This document shows positions 33,312-41,666 of a stretch of 64,000 nt of DNA, in pieces. Source of the DNA: Rhodocyclaceae bacterium (GTDB taxonomy: Bacteria > Pseudomonadota > Gammaproteobacteria > Burkholderiales > Rhodocyclaceae); NCBI GenBank assembly GCA_020445745.1, contig JAGRGB010000029.1, positions 62,001 to 126,000 of the forward strand, in the 5' to 3' direction. The notes under the pieces were generated by a model. That model made no database searches. It had not been told where the DNA came from and was given only the letters and a program-made list of their open reading frames with translations. The position numbers were made by a program, and so were the translations under genes. Within the stretch, counting starts at the first letter, position 1; every line of letters starts with the position of its first letter.

Positions 33312-33326
33312 GTGAACGGCGTTAAC
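33312..33326. promoter_or_regulatory. TetR operator-like palindrome, copy 2
   Basis: An exact second copy of GTGAACGGCGTTAAC, with the identity extending one base further 5' (TGTGAACGGC...). It lies 58 bases before the DUF2852 ATG. Confidence 0.75.
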
Positions 33327-33384
33327 ATTGCCTCGGCAGACAAGTTGGCCCGTGCGTTCCGCTAACCGTTGGAGACCAGAGACC

Positions 33385-33828
33385 ATGTCATCGACCCACC
33401 ATTCACAGTCGTCGCAGTCCGCCTCGAGCTGTTCGCATCGCGGCTCGTCGTGCCGCTGGGGCGGAAACTGGAGCGCTGCCAACATCGGCGCGATCGTGCT
33501 GGGCTTCATCGTCTGGGTGCCGCTCGGCTTCGCGACCCTGCTGTGGGCCGCCACCGGGCATGCCATCGACGACCTGCCGCGCTGGCTGCGCGACAGGTGG
33601 CGGCAGATCAGGGCATTCGGCGCGCAAGCCAGGGAGGGCAGCGACAACGCCGTCTTCGACGAGTACCAGCAGACCCAGCACGAACGGATTCACGAGATCA
33701 AGGAAGAGATCCGGCGCCGCGCCGAGGCGTTTCGCAATTTCCGCCACGATGCCAGGCGCCGTCAGGATCAACGCGAATTCGACGAGTTCATGTCCACCAA
33801 CCCCGGCCACGACGGCCCCCGCGATTGA
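33385..33828 (+). CDS. DUF2852-like membrane protein
   Basis: 147 residues from the ATG at 33385. A Ser/His-rich start (MSSTHHSQSSQSASSCSH) is followed by one membrane helix (about 33-55, ANIGAIVLGFIVWVPLGFAT) and a charged, probably coiled-coil tail (EYQQTQHERIHEIKEEIRRR) ending EFDEFMSTNP, the pattern of DUF2852 proteins. Function unknown. The divergent TetR gene and the two operators between them suggest it is that regulator's target. Confidence 0.85.
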   Translation: MSSTHHSQSSQSASSCSHRGSSCRWGGNWSAANIGAIVLGFIVWVPLGFATLLWAATGHAIDDLPRWLRDRWRQIRAFGAQAREGSDNAVFDEYQQTQHERIHEIKEEIRRRAEAFRNFRHDARRRQDQREFDEFMSTNPGHDGPRD

Positions 33829-33860
33829 CCGTTCGGGGGGCGCAGCGCGGCAGCGGTCGC

Positions 33861-33879
33861 CGATGCGCGCTGCGCATCG
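33861..33879 (+). terminator. Hairpin downstream of the DUF2852 gene
   Basis: A perfect 8-bp stem with a 3-base loop, 32 bases past the stop at 33828. No T-tract. Confidence 0.4.
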
Positions 33880-33895
33880 GGCCGTCGGAGCCCCC

Positions 33896-33934
33896 GCCAG
33901 CACCTCGGCGCAGCCGCCCGAACGAGGTGCTGGC
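33896..33934. repeat. Perfect 12-bp inverted repeat next to repeat copy B
   Basis: GCCAGCACCTCG (33896-33907) and CGAGGTGCTGGC (33923-33934) are exact reverse complements separated by 15 bases, ending 26 bases before repeat copy B. Confidence 0.8.
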
Positions 33935-33960
33935 CGTCCCTCGGGGGCAGGTCTGGTCGT

Positions 33961-34088
33961 CTTCGCGAATGCCGGAACTCGAAAGCGCCCGTCGCGTCCC
34001 GTGGCGGCGTTGCTGGTCCGCGCGATAGGCCCAGCTATCGCTGCAGCTCGCGCCTTGCCACGAGGCCCGATGCATCACCTTCGTCATG
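33961..34088 (+). repeat. Dispersed 128-bp repeat, copy B
   Basis: Direct copy of 30907-31034, same length and orientation, no gaps, roughly 87 % identical by eye. It begins CTTCGCGAATGCCGG and ends near TTCGTCATG, 36 bases before the stop of the minus-strand gene at 34124. The two copies bracket a 2.9-kb block of four genes. Confidence 0.85.
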
Positions 34089-34123
34089 TCCCTTGACGGA
34101 CAACACAGACCACTGGCTGGTCG

Positions 34124-35359
34124 TCAAGCGTTCCAACCGGAAGTCCGCCGATGAGGTGTTCGCGCTTCATCGCAGGCCTGCGACGCCTCGCCGGGAGTAC
34201 CTGGTGGTTGGAAAGTGTCCGAACGGCGGCGTGAGCAGCATTCCTCCCAGGCCTTGTGCGCGCGCCTCGAATCGCGTCGGGCGGGGTTCCGGACGGCCGG
34301 ACACCGTGCCGAGCGTGGGCCACGGAAACGCCGCGCGAGACGCCAGACGATCAGGATCGTGGAAATCAGCGAGGCCGAGCCAGCGAGAATCAGCAGGACC
34401 AGTTGCCAACTCAGTCTCAGGGTGCGTGCCGCGATCTTCAGCGCACGGCGGCCGAGGGTTTCCATGACCGCTGCCGTGTCATTGCCGAAATGGCGGGCGA
34501 TCGTCCGCCCGGCGGCGAGGTCGTCCAGGGTGTCGGCGTGGCGCAGCACGTGAAGGGCGCCCGCGAGCGACGCCCGATCCTCGATCTCCGAAAGCCTGTG
34601 GCCGGCTTCGATCAACGGTTTCGCATTGTCCAGCAAGACCTCGCCCTGGTATCCGGGCGAGGCGGTGTCGTCGGCCCGCGCCGGCCTCTTGCGCCAACGG
34701 GAGGGATCGACCGCTCGCGTCACCACTGCCGTGACCTCGTCGAGCAGGTGGCGGGAGGCGAGCTGCGACTTTGCGGATGCCTTGAGTATCGAGGTCCCCA
34801 GCTTGGCGCCCGCCGCCGTGCCCGCCGACGACAGGGTGGCAACTTCCAGGGCCAGGCCAATTGCCGCCAGGCCGAACACGAGCTTGTCCATCTCGCCGCC
34901 GGCCATCGGTTTCCCGCCTTCGATCAGGACGTCCCGCAGGTCGCCCACTACGGTGAAATCGGCGCCGACGGAGCAGGCCAGGCCGGCTGCGTCGTCGAAT
35001 CGGCCGGTGACGAAGCCGCGGGCGCAACTGGCGGCGTGGCGCGCTGCCGAGGCGAACCGGCCGTGTTCCGATTCGAATCGGGCAGCCAGGTCCTCCGGCA
35101 CCGGCTGCGCCACCATCCGGGCAGCCCGGATCAGATTGGCGGCGCGCTCGATCCGGCCGTCGTCGAGGGCGAGGGCGATGCGCAGGCGCAGCGCCTCCGC
35201 GCTCAACTCGCGACGCATTTCGGAGACGATGGCTGCACGTATCGCCGGATCGGCGTCGGTGCCGGTCTGCGGAAAGGAGGCGACCGTCGTGGCGGCCAGG
35301 GCGGCGCCGGCGATGGCCACCGAAACGAGCCGGGCAACGCGGATGTCGGGCGGCTTCAA
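34124..35359 (-). CDS. Unknown protein with N- and C-terminal membrane helices
   Basis: Up to 411 residues. An N-terminal hydrophobic segment (LVSVAIAGAALAATTVASF) precedes an Ala-rich helical domain (SEMRRELSAEALRLRIALAL, AASCARGFVTGRFDDAAGLA) and a glycine-containing hydrophobic stretch (LVFGLAAIGLALEVATLSSA). A C-terminal helix (WQLVLLILAGSASLISTILI) follows. The last 70 residues are Arg/Ser/Pro-rich and unlike the rest, so the true end may be near residue 340 with a frameshift or readthrough beyond it. The 35359 codon is TTG without a clear ribosome binding site; an in-frame GTG about 11 codons later is an alternative. No family recognised. Confidence 0.7.
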   Translation of the reverse strand: MKPPDIRVARLVSVAIAGAALAATTVASFPQTGTDADPAIRAAIVSEMRRELSAEALRLRIALALDDGRIERAANLIRAARMVAQPVPEDLAARFESEHGRFASAARHAASCARGFVTGRFDDAAGLACSVGADFTVVGDLRDVLIEGGKPMAGGEMDKLVFGLAAIGLALEVATLSSAGTAAGAKLGTSILKASAKSQLASRHLLDEVTAVVTRAVDPSRWRKRPARADDTASPGYQGEVLLDNAKPLIEAGHRLSEIEDRASLAGALHVLRHADTLDDLAAGRTIARHFGNDTAAVMETLGRRALKIAARTLRLSWQLVLLILAGSASLISTILIVWRLARRFRGPRSARCPAVRNPARRDSRRAHKAWEECCSRRRSDTFQPPGTPGEASQACDEARTPHRRTSGWNA

Positions 35360-35623
35360 GGGGCCGCACCGTGTCGGACGGGCTGCGGGACGGCGACTGG
35401 GCGAAATCGCTTGATCGGCCGGGGCGCCGCCCGGCCATCGGGCGCCCCGGCCCGGCTCGGGCAGGCCATCCGTCGAGGTGGTCGTGCCCGGAGCTTTGCT
35501 ACCGACAGCGACATCGCAGCTGTGCCGGCGGCGGCGAGGCCTGGTTGATCAGACCGAACATCACAGCCGCCGCGGTCCCGCCTTGGATATGATGAAGGCA
35601 TTTCGAAAAAGACTCCCCGAATC

Positions 35624-36193
35624 ATGTCTGTCTCCCCAGCGCTTGCCGCAGGCCTCGCGGCAGCCACCGCATTGCTGCTCGGCGGCTATCTCTGGTACGA
35701 CTACCAACGCCATGGCGGACGCGTCGATGTGGACTCGGGCGCCCGATCGGTCCGGCATCCGATCCCCGCGCCGTCGCAGGCGCCACCGACGCGGACCGAT
35801 TCGCCCGCCCGACGATCGGACCCCAAGCCTGCACTGTACCGATGTGACGGTCCCGACGGCGTCAGCTATCAAGATTCGCCCTGCACCGGGCGGCAGGTTT
35901 CCATGAAGCTCGATGGCGGAACCGTCAGCGTGGTGCAGCCGCAGCCTGGCGCCCGGATCGTGCCAAGGAAGACACCCATGGGCAGGGCGCCTGCGACAGT
36001 GGTCGCCGGTTCTTCGAGGCGGCGAGCGCAACCCGCGGCCAGGCCGGCGAAGGAGAATACCTGCGACGCTCTGAAGGCCCAGATCAGGAACATCGAAGCG
36101 CAGGAGCGAGCCGGCGGGACGGCCCAATGGATGGATCATCTGCGCGCGAGCAAGCGGTCGGTGCAGGAAAGAATGTGGCGGATCGGGTGTTGA
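35624..36193 (+). CDS. Membrane-anchored DUF4124-like protein
   Basis: 189 residues. N-terminal helix (LAAGLAAATALLLGGYLWYD), a Pro/Arg-rich linker, then ALYRCDGPDGVSYQDSPCTG, the short DUF4124-type motif with paired cysteines. A C-terminal helical part includes CDALKAQIRNIEAQERAGGT. DUF4124 proteins are exported or membrane-anchored and of unknown function. It overlaps the next gene by 19 bases. Confidence 0.8.
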   Translation: MSVSPALAAGLAAATALLLGGYLWYDYQRHGGRVDVDSGARSVRHPIPAPSQAPPTRTDSPARRSDPKPALYRCDGPDGVSYQDSPCTGRQVSMKLDGGTVSVVQPQPGARIVPRKTPMGRAPATVVAGSSRRRAQPAARPAKENTCDALKAQIRNIEAQERAGGTAQWMDHLRASKRSVQERMWRIGC

Positions 36194-36693
36194 CGCTGAT
36201 GGAGGAAGGCACCGGCGCCCAAATTCATGCCATTGCGCGCGAACTCGAACTGCGCGCGGCAGAGCTGATCGGAAGGATGCTGTTTGATTTTTCCCGGGTC
36301 GAAGTCAACCTCGCACTGGCGATCGCCTGGCTTGACAGTGGTCGTCGCCGGGAAGAAGTCATCGACCAGGTCGAACGAATGTCCTTTTCGAAGAAACTCG
36401 CCTGCCTGAGCAAGGCTGCAGCGGTGTCGTTTCCTGCCAGGTCCGGACCGCTCGTGGCCTACCGCCGCTGGATCGATCGGGCCCACGCCGCACGAATGCT
36501 TCGCAATCGATTCGTTCACGGGCGGTGGGGGATTTCTGTGGCCAATCGACGGGTCGTCAACGTGCTTGGCCTGCCAGGCTCGAACGAACAGACGGTCATG
36601 GAATTCTCGATCGAGGACCTCGAGGCTGCGGCCGCGCAGTTGCAGCATCTGCTGAAGGATCTCGTCGAGCTTCGCGGACAATGGCCGCTGTGA
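36175..36693 (+). CDS. Unknown mostly helical cytoplasmic protein
   Basis: 172 residues from a GTG at 36175 preceded by AGGAAAGAAT; an upstream ATG at 36127 is less likely. It is helical and charged: RELELRAAELIGRMLFDFSR, VEVNLALAIAWLDSGRRREE, RAHAARMLRNRFVHGRWGIS and EDLEAAAAQLQHLLKDLVEL. The RNRFVHGRW segment resembles the HEPN-like RxxxxH arrangement, but the match is too short to name a family. The start lies within the preceding gene, so the two are probably co-expressed. Confidence 0.72.
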   Translation: MADRVLTLMEEGTGAQIHAIARELELRAAELIGRMLFDFSRVEVNLALAIAWLDSGRRREEVIDQVERMSFSKKLACLSKAAAVSFPARSGPLVAYRRWIDRAHAARMLRNRFVHGRWGISVANRRVVNVLGLPGSNEQTVMEFSIEDLEAAAAQLQHLLKDLVELRGQWPL

Positions 36694-36874
36694 GCATTGC
36701 GGGCGTCGGCCGAGTCTTCCGACGCCTTCCCGATGCCGACCGCCGGCCCGTAGCTCGTGCCGGCATGCGCCGCAGGCAGCGGTAGTGCTCGCCGGACCGG
36801 ACCGATGACGGCAGCGGAGACGCGGGTGCGGCATCGAAGGTCGCTTTGTTGCGAGTGACCAGTCCCGAAGAGGT

Positions 36875-36911
36875 GGCGCCCCGGGATGCCGATTGAGCAT
36901 CCAGGGGCGCC
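36875..36911. terminator. Strong 14-bp hairpin downstream of the unknown gene pair
   Basis: GGCGCCCC-G-GGATGC, a 7-base loop, then GCATCC-A-GGGGCGCC: 14 pairs interrupted by one G-A mismatch. Position 182 bases after the stop and lack of a T-tract leave its role open; its 3' arm merges with the G-run cluster. Confidence 0.5.
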
Positions 36912-36943
36912 TGGGGGGTATAGCCGGGGGGCTACCTGGGGGG
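36904..36943 (+). other. G-quadruplex-forming sequence
   Basis: Runs of 4, 6, 6 and 6 G at 36904, 36913, 36926 and 36938, with loops of 5, 7 and 6 bases. This satisfies the usual rule of four runs of at least three G and loops of at most seven. Confidence 0.75.
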
Positions 36944-37457
36944 AATTCAGTCGTTCAGGTGTCGCGATACATCCTGCCGCCAAGGTGTCGTGCCGAGTTG
37001 ATGGGTGATGTAACGGAGTCGCCGGCAGAACACTTTATGGAATTCATGGGTTGTTTTTGGCGATCCTCATAAAAATCCCGGAAAAGCAATGATTTAGTGA
37101 TGTTTGGCGGTGCTATTTTAGGGCTTAGGATATAGGTGGTAAGGAGTAGATGAAGGTCGTCGGCAGGGGAGGATTCGGGCGCTGGCTGGCGTCACCTCTT
37201 ATCAACGGTCCAGAAATGGTTCCTGTCGCGACGAGGAATCGGTGAGGAGGTCAATAAGCATATTATTGAAATATAATAATAACTCGAGCCGGATGGATGG
37301 CGGCCCTCCCGCGTCGAACCTTCGGGCGTGGTTGCGCAAATGACAATTGGCTCGCACGCGCCTTAGGTTGGCATGCGATGTGCCGATAGAACTACTCTGT
37401 CGGCAAGGTGACTCCGGTGGGATCAACAGCGATGTTCAAGCTGATTGCGACGAGCCC

Positions 37458-40400
37458 ATGAAGCGAAAATCTGTCGCGTTGCGACTCGCAATGCTTCTCG
37501 TGCCGACCGCGCTGGCGATCGGGCTGGCGTTGACCGGCGTCTACCTCACCGAGCTCAAGTCCCTCGACGAATCGACTGCCGCCCATGGCCGCAACGCAGT
37601 GGAAATCGCCGCCGCGCACCTGGGAAGGGATATCGACCGGGCGACCCGCGAGGTCATCTATCTGGCCAACAGCCGCGGCCTGAAGGCGGCGCTGGATGCG
37701 GCGGTCGGGAGTCCCGGGCAGGCGCAGGCCATTGCGCAACTGGCGAGTGACTGGCAGTCGCTGTCCCGGGCAAAGCAGATCTACGACCAGATTCGATGGC
37801 TCGACGAAAGTGGTCGCGAGCGGGTCCGGATCGACCACGTGTCCGGTTCGCCGCACATCGCGCCTGCAGGAGCGCTGCAGGACAAATCCCGGCGCTACTA
37901 TTTTTCCGATGCGTTCAAGCTCAATCGGGGCGAAATCTTCATCTCGCCGCTCGATCTGAACGTCGAGCACGGGCAGATCGAGAAACCCTACCGGCCGATG
38001 ATCCGGATCGGTACGCCGGTGTTCGACGAGGCCGGCAGGAAGCGCGGCATCGTCCTGGTCAACAATCTGGCCACCGATTTGATCGACAGGGTCCGCATTT
38101 CTTCGGGGCCCGACGTCTGGCTCCTCAATTCGGAGGGCTATTGGCTCGCCGGTCCGTCTCCCGAGGTCGAATGGGGCTTCATGCTTGGCGATCGATCGCG
38201 CCGCATGGGCGTACGCCACCCCGAGGCATGGGCGCGCATCAGCAACGCGGAGCAGGGCAACTTCGAGACCGCCGAAGGCCTATGGTCGTTCCTGACCGTG
38301 AAGCCCCTCAGTCTGGGGCAGGCCACCAGCACGGGCAGCGGCGAACCGTACCAGCCATCGCGCACGCTGATGGAGAGCGACGCCTACCAATGGAAGGTCG
38401 TGCACCACCTGTCCAGCGCCAGCCATTTTCGATCGATCGGCGCGATTCGGCAGCGTGTTGCGTGGATCGGTGTGGCCGCCCTCGCCTTGCTCGCGCTCGG
38501 AGCGTGGCGACTGGGGCGATCGATGCGGGCTGAACAGGCCGCGGCCAAGGCGATCGCGGAACTGAACGTCGAGCTGGAAGACAAGGTGGCGGATCGAACG
38601 AGCGAACTCGCCGAGGAGAACGTCCGGCGTCGCCGCGTCGAGGAGGAGGCCACTGCCCTGGCCACTCGCTATCACAGTGTTCTCGAGGCCAGCGCGGACG
38701 GCTTCTGGCTGGTCGACCAGGATGGCGTGATCATGGATACCAACGCCGCCTACTGCAACATGGTGTGCCGGCCGCGCGAGGCAGTCATCGGCCGGAGCAT
38801 TCCGGACTTCGACAGTTGTGTGCCGCCGGCGTCGGTTCCAGCACGGATTGCCGAGATTACGGCGCTCGGCAGTGATCGTTTCGAGTCTGCCCACCGTTCC
38901 GCCGACGGCGTCGACATACCTGTCGAAGTGAGCGTCGCGGCCATACCTGGTACGACGAGGCAGTGCGCCTTCATCCGGGACATTCGAACCCGCGTAGCCG
39001 CCGAGGAAAAGCTCCGGCTTGCCGCGCAGGTATTCGAACAGGCGCGCGAAGGGATCATGATCACCGATACCGAAGGGACGATCATCGAAGCCAACGACTC
39101 GTTCACGCGCATCACCGGTTACGCCGCAGACGAAGCCATCGGAAAGAATCCGCGGATCCTCCGGTCCGGCCGCCAGGGCCCGCAGTTCTATGGCGAAATG
39201 TGGCACGAACTGAAGAAGAAGGGCCACTGGTATGGCGAGCTGTGGAATCGCCGCAAGTCCGGTGGCGAATACCTGCAATCGCTCGCCGTGACCGCGATTC
39301 GTGACAAGGCCGGCCGTGCCACGAACTACGTCGCGCTGTTCACGGACATCACGCTGCAACGTGAACACGAACGACAGCTCGATCACGCGGCACACTACGA
39401 CAGTCTGACGTCCCTTCCGAACCGCCTGCTGTTGAGCGACCGACTCCACCAGTCGATGATGCTCGCGCAAAGACACGGCCAGAGACTCGCGATCGCCTAC
39501 GTCGATCTTGACGGATTTCGCGAGATCAATGAGCGATTGGGCCGTGAAGCGGGGGACCTGTTGCTCGCCGAGGCCGCCGTCCGCATCCGAAGCTGCCTGC
39601 GGGAGGGTGACACCATCGCGCGCGTGGGCGGCGACGAGTTCGCCCTCGTGATCGGCGATTTCACGAGCGACGAGACCTGCGCGTTGCTCCTCGCACGAGT
39701 GCTCAAGGTCGTTGCCGAGCCCTTCACGATCGAGGGCGCACCGGTTTCGATCACGGCGAGCATGGGCGTCTCCACCTATCCCCAGGAGGACGACGTCGAT
39801 GCCGATCAGCTGTTCCGCCAGGCCGATCAGGCGATGTACCAGGCGAAGCTGTCGGGCCGCAGCCATTGTCATTTTTTCGATACTGCCAAGGACCGCAGCG
39901 AGCGTGGCACTCACGAGAGCATCGAAGCCGTCCGCGTCGGGCTCGAACAGGGGCAGTTCCAACTCCACTACCAGCCGAAGGTGCACATGCGCAGCGGCGA
40001 GGTGATCGGGGCGGAGGCGCTGTTGCGCTGGAACCACCCGGAACGCGGCGTGCTGTCGCCGGCCGGATTCCTGCCCGTCACGGAAAACCATCCGATCTCG
40101 GAGGACATCGGCGAGTGGGTCATCGATGCGGCACTCGGCCAGATCGGGCGATGGCGAGCGGAAGGAAGCGACATCGCCGTCAGCGTCAATATCAGCGCGC
40201 GGCACCTTCAACGGCCGGACTTCTTCGACAGGCTCGAGAACTTGCTGGCGGGGCATCCGGACGTGCCGCCGCGCTTGCTGGAACTCGAGGTGCTCGAGAC
40301 CAGCGCCCTCGAAGACATGGCCCGGATCTCGAAACTCATCGCCAGTTGCTCCCGACTGGGCATCCGCTTCTCGCTGGACGACTTCGGCACCGGTTACTCG

Positions 40401-41069
40401 TCACTGTCCTATCTGAAGCGTCTGCCGGTGGCAACCGTCAAGATCGACCAGAGTTTCGTCAGGGACATGCTCCGCGACCCGGATGACCTGGCGATACTGG
40501 AGGGCGTGATCGCGCTCGCCTCCGCGTTCAAGCGCGAAGTCGTTGCCGAGGGCGTCGAGACGGTCGAACACGGCACGATGCTGCTGCGGCTGGGCTGCGA
40601 ATATGGGCAAGGCTACGGCATCGCGCGCCCGATGCCTGCCCGACAGTTGTCGGCCTGGATCAAGGCCTGGCAGCCTCACGAAGGCTGGCGGGACAAGCGT
40701 CGGCTGGGCCGCGCCAACGTGGCCCTGATCGCGGCTCAGATCGAACTGCGAACCTGGGTCGAGCGCATGGTGGGACGCCTCTCCCGCCGGGAACCGCCGG
40801 GCGAAGAGATCAGCCCCTATTGCTGCCGTCTTGGGCGCTGGCTGGCCACCGAAGGCGAAGCGAACTACGGCAGCAAGGCGACATTTGCCGACGTCGCGAC
40901 ACAGCATCATGAACTCCACCGCCTGGTGCGGACATCGTTCGAATGGGACGCCGAAGACGCTGGGCCCGATCGAACCCATGAAGACATCGAGGCGTGCCGG
41001 GACCGACTGCTCGACCGCATCGAGCGCCTGATCGACGATTGCGAGCGCCTTCCCGCGCCGGTCGCGTAG
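37458..41069 (+). CDS. Membrane Cache-PAS-PAS-GGDEF-EAL protein with C-terminal CZB zinc-binding domain
   Basis: 1203 residues from the ATG at 37458. Membrane helices at about 12-30 and 335-352 enclose a large Cache-like periplasmic sensor (LSRAKQIYDQIRWLDESGRE, YYFSDAFKLNRGEIFISPLD). A coiled coil and two PAS domains (about 404-515, 522-640) follow. GGDEF carries the intact motif (ARVGGDEFALVI, about 723) with an RxxD inhibitory site (REGD) five residues before it. The EAL domain has EALLRW (about 852), DDFGTGYSSLSYLKRLP and EGVETVEH. The C-terminus is a CZB domain with CRLGRWL and QHHELH, but the first His ligand expected near ELRTWVERM seems replaced. Both catalytic domains look active. 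Zinc, a small molecule and a redox or ligand signal at PAS could all tune c-di-GMP. Confidence 0.94.
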   Translation: MKRKSVALRLAMLLVPTALAIGLALTGVYLTELKSLDESTAAHGRNAVEIAAAHLGRDIDRATREVIYLANSRGLKAALDAAVGSPGQAQAIAQLASDWQSLSRAKQIYDQIRWLDESGRERVRIDHVSGSPHIAPAGALQDKSRRYYFSDAFKLNRGEIFISPLDLNVEHGQIEKPYRPMIRIGTPVFDEAGRKRGIVLVNNLATDLIDRVRISSGPDVWLLNSEGYWLAGPSPEVEWGFMLGDRSRRMGVRHPEAWARISNAEQGNFETAEGLWSFLTVKPLSLGQATSTGSGEPYQPSRTLMESDAYQWKVVHHLSSASHFRSIGAIRQRVAWIGVAALALLALGAWRLGRSMRAEQAAAKAIAELNVELEDKVADRTSELAEENVRRRRVEEEATALATRYHSVLEASADGFWLVDQDGVIMDTNAAYCNMVCRPREAVIGRSIPDFDSCVPPASVPARIAEITALGSDRFESAHRSADGVDIPVEVSVAAIPGTTRQCAFIRDIRTRVAAEEKLRLAAQVFEQAREGIMITDTEGTIIEANDSFTRITGYAADEAIGKNPRILRSGRQGPQFYGEMWHELKKKGHWYGELWNRRKSGGEYLQSLAVTAIRDKAGRATNYVALFTDITLQREHERQLDHAAHYDSLTSLPNRLLLSDRLHQSMMLAQRHGQRLAIAYVDLDGFREINERLGREAGDLLLAEAAVRIRSCLREGDTIARVGGDEFALVIGDFTSDETCALLLARVLKVVAEPFTIEGAPVSITASMGVSTYPQEDDVDADQLFRQADQAMYQAKLSGRSHCHFFDTAKDRSERGTHESIEAVRVGLEQGQFQLHYQPKVHMRSGEVIGAEALLRWNHPERGVLSPAGFLPVTENHPISEDIGEWVIDAALGQIGRWRAEGSDIAVSVNISARHLQRPDFFDRLENLLAGHPDVPPRLLELEVLETSALEDMARISKLIASCSRLGIRFSLDDFGTGYSSLSYLKRLPVATVKIDQSFVRDMLRDPDDLAILEGVIALASAFKREVVAEGVETVEHGTMLLRLGCEYGQGYGIARPMPARQLSAWIKAWQPHEGWRDKRRLGRANVALIAAQIELRTWVERMVGRLSRREPPGEEISPYCCRLGRWLATEGEANYGSKATFADVATQHHELHRLVRTSFEWDAEDAGPDRTHEDIEACRDRLLDRIERLIDDCERLPAPVA

Positions 41070-41431
41070 AAAGGGCGCGACGCAGGGCAGTCCGGCAGCG
41101 TAGGCACGAATCGTCATCGTGAGTTCCTGGATCTGCGCCAAGAGCTTCGCCGATCTCGCACACCGGGTTTCCGGCACCTGGGGCATTTGCGACCGCGGGG
41201 GCGATTCGAGCCGCCGATCGGTCCGGGGCCGGCCATCGCCCCGGATCCGACGCCGGGATGCGCCCGCCTTGATCTTTCCGAATCGCGGCCGTAGACAAGC
41301 CGATAGCATGACCGGAACGACCCTGGCTGGAGCCGGGCAGGCCGGTCGGCGGTTGACGATGGCGGTTGCTGCTGCAGGAGAAGACCGGGAGTGCCCGGAC
41401 GAGGGAAGTCGGGATTGCGTCGACGGGTGAA
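41070..41431. other. Gene-free stretch between the GGDEF-EAL gene and tRNA-Asn
   Basis: About 360 bases; no convincing frame, repeat or promoter was seen before the tRNA terminator. Confidence 0.5.
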
Positions 41432-41433
41432 CG

Positions 41434-41462
41434 CAAAAAGGCCCAACCATCCGGCTGGGCCT
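41434..41462 (-). terminator. Intrinsic terminator of tRNA-Asn
   Basis: On the minus strand AGGCCCA-GCCGGATGGT-TGGGCCT is followed by TTTT, a classic stem plus U-tract, about 13 bases past the tRNA 3' end. Confidence 0.88.
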
Positions 41463-41474
41463 CGTGCTGTGTCT

Positions 41475-41550
41475 TGGCTCCCCGACCTGGGCTCGAACCA
41501 GGGACCTGCGGATTAACAGTCCGTCGCTCTACCAACTGAGCTATCGGGGA
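41475..41550 (-). tRNA. tRNA-Asn (GTT)
   Basis: 76 nt with encoded CCA. The acceptor stem TCCCCGA pairs with TCGGGGA. The D-arm is GCTCAGTTGGTAGAGC, the anticodon loop CTGTTAA holds GTT, and the T-arm GGTTCGAGCC sits in a CCTGG/CCAGG stem. Own promoter and terminator flank it. Confidence 0.98.
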
Positions 41551-41564
41551 TCGAAAGAGCGCGC

Positions 41565-41593
41565 AGTATAGTCAGCGCGTTGGAGGCGGTCAA
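41565..41593 (-). promoter_or_regulatory. Sigma70 promoter of tRNA-Asn
   Basis: Minus strand TTGACC (41588-41593), 17-base spacer, TATACT (41565-41570), about 14 bases upstream of the tRNA 5' end. Near-ideal consensus; the GCGCGCTC between -10 and start resembles a GC-rich stringent discriminator. Confidence 0.88.
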
Positions 41594-41666
41594 CACGGCG
41601 CGACTCGAGGCGCCATCTAGGATTTCGGGGACAATGTCGACGACGACGAACGAGTGGTGATGGCCG

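Larger units (their letters stand above)
33829..34123. other. Intergenic region with stacked inverted repeats and repeat copy B
   Basis: An 8-bp hairpin at 33861-33879 (CGATGCGC-GCT-GCGCATCG) and a 12-bp perfect inverted repeat at 33896-33934 precede repeat copy B. Nothing coding is seen. Confidence 0.6.
36694..37457. other. Long gene-free region upstream of the GGDEF-EAL gene
   Basis: 764 bases. A strong hairpin (36875-36911) and four G-runs (36904-36943) lie in the first half. From about 37010 to 37290 the composition drops to roughly 45 % GC by eye, with an AT-rich patch around 37258-37282 (ATTATTGAAATATAATAAT). A 31-codon frame from an ATG at 37150 has AAGGAG too close to be convincing. 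Promoters for the downstream gene are likely here, but none stands out. Confidence 0.6.

Noticed and set aside
37150-37245. 31-codon frame starting MKVVGRGGFG after AAGGAG
   Set aside because: Only three bases separate AAGGAG from the ATG, and the peptide has no features. Not strong enough to call.
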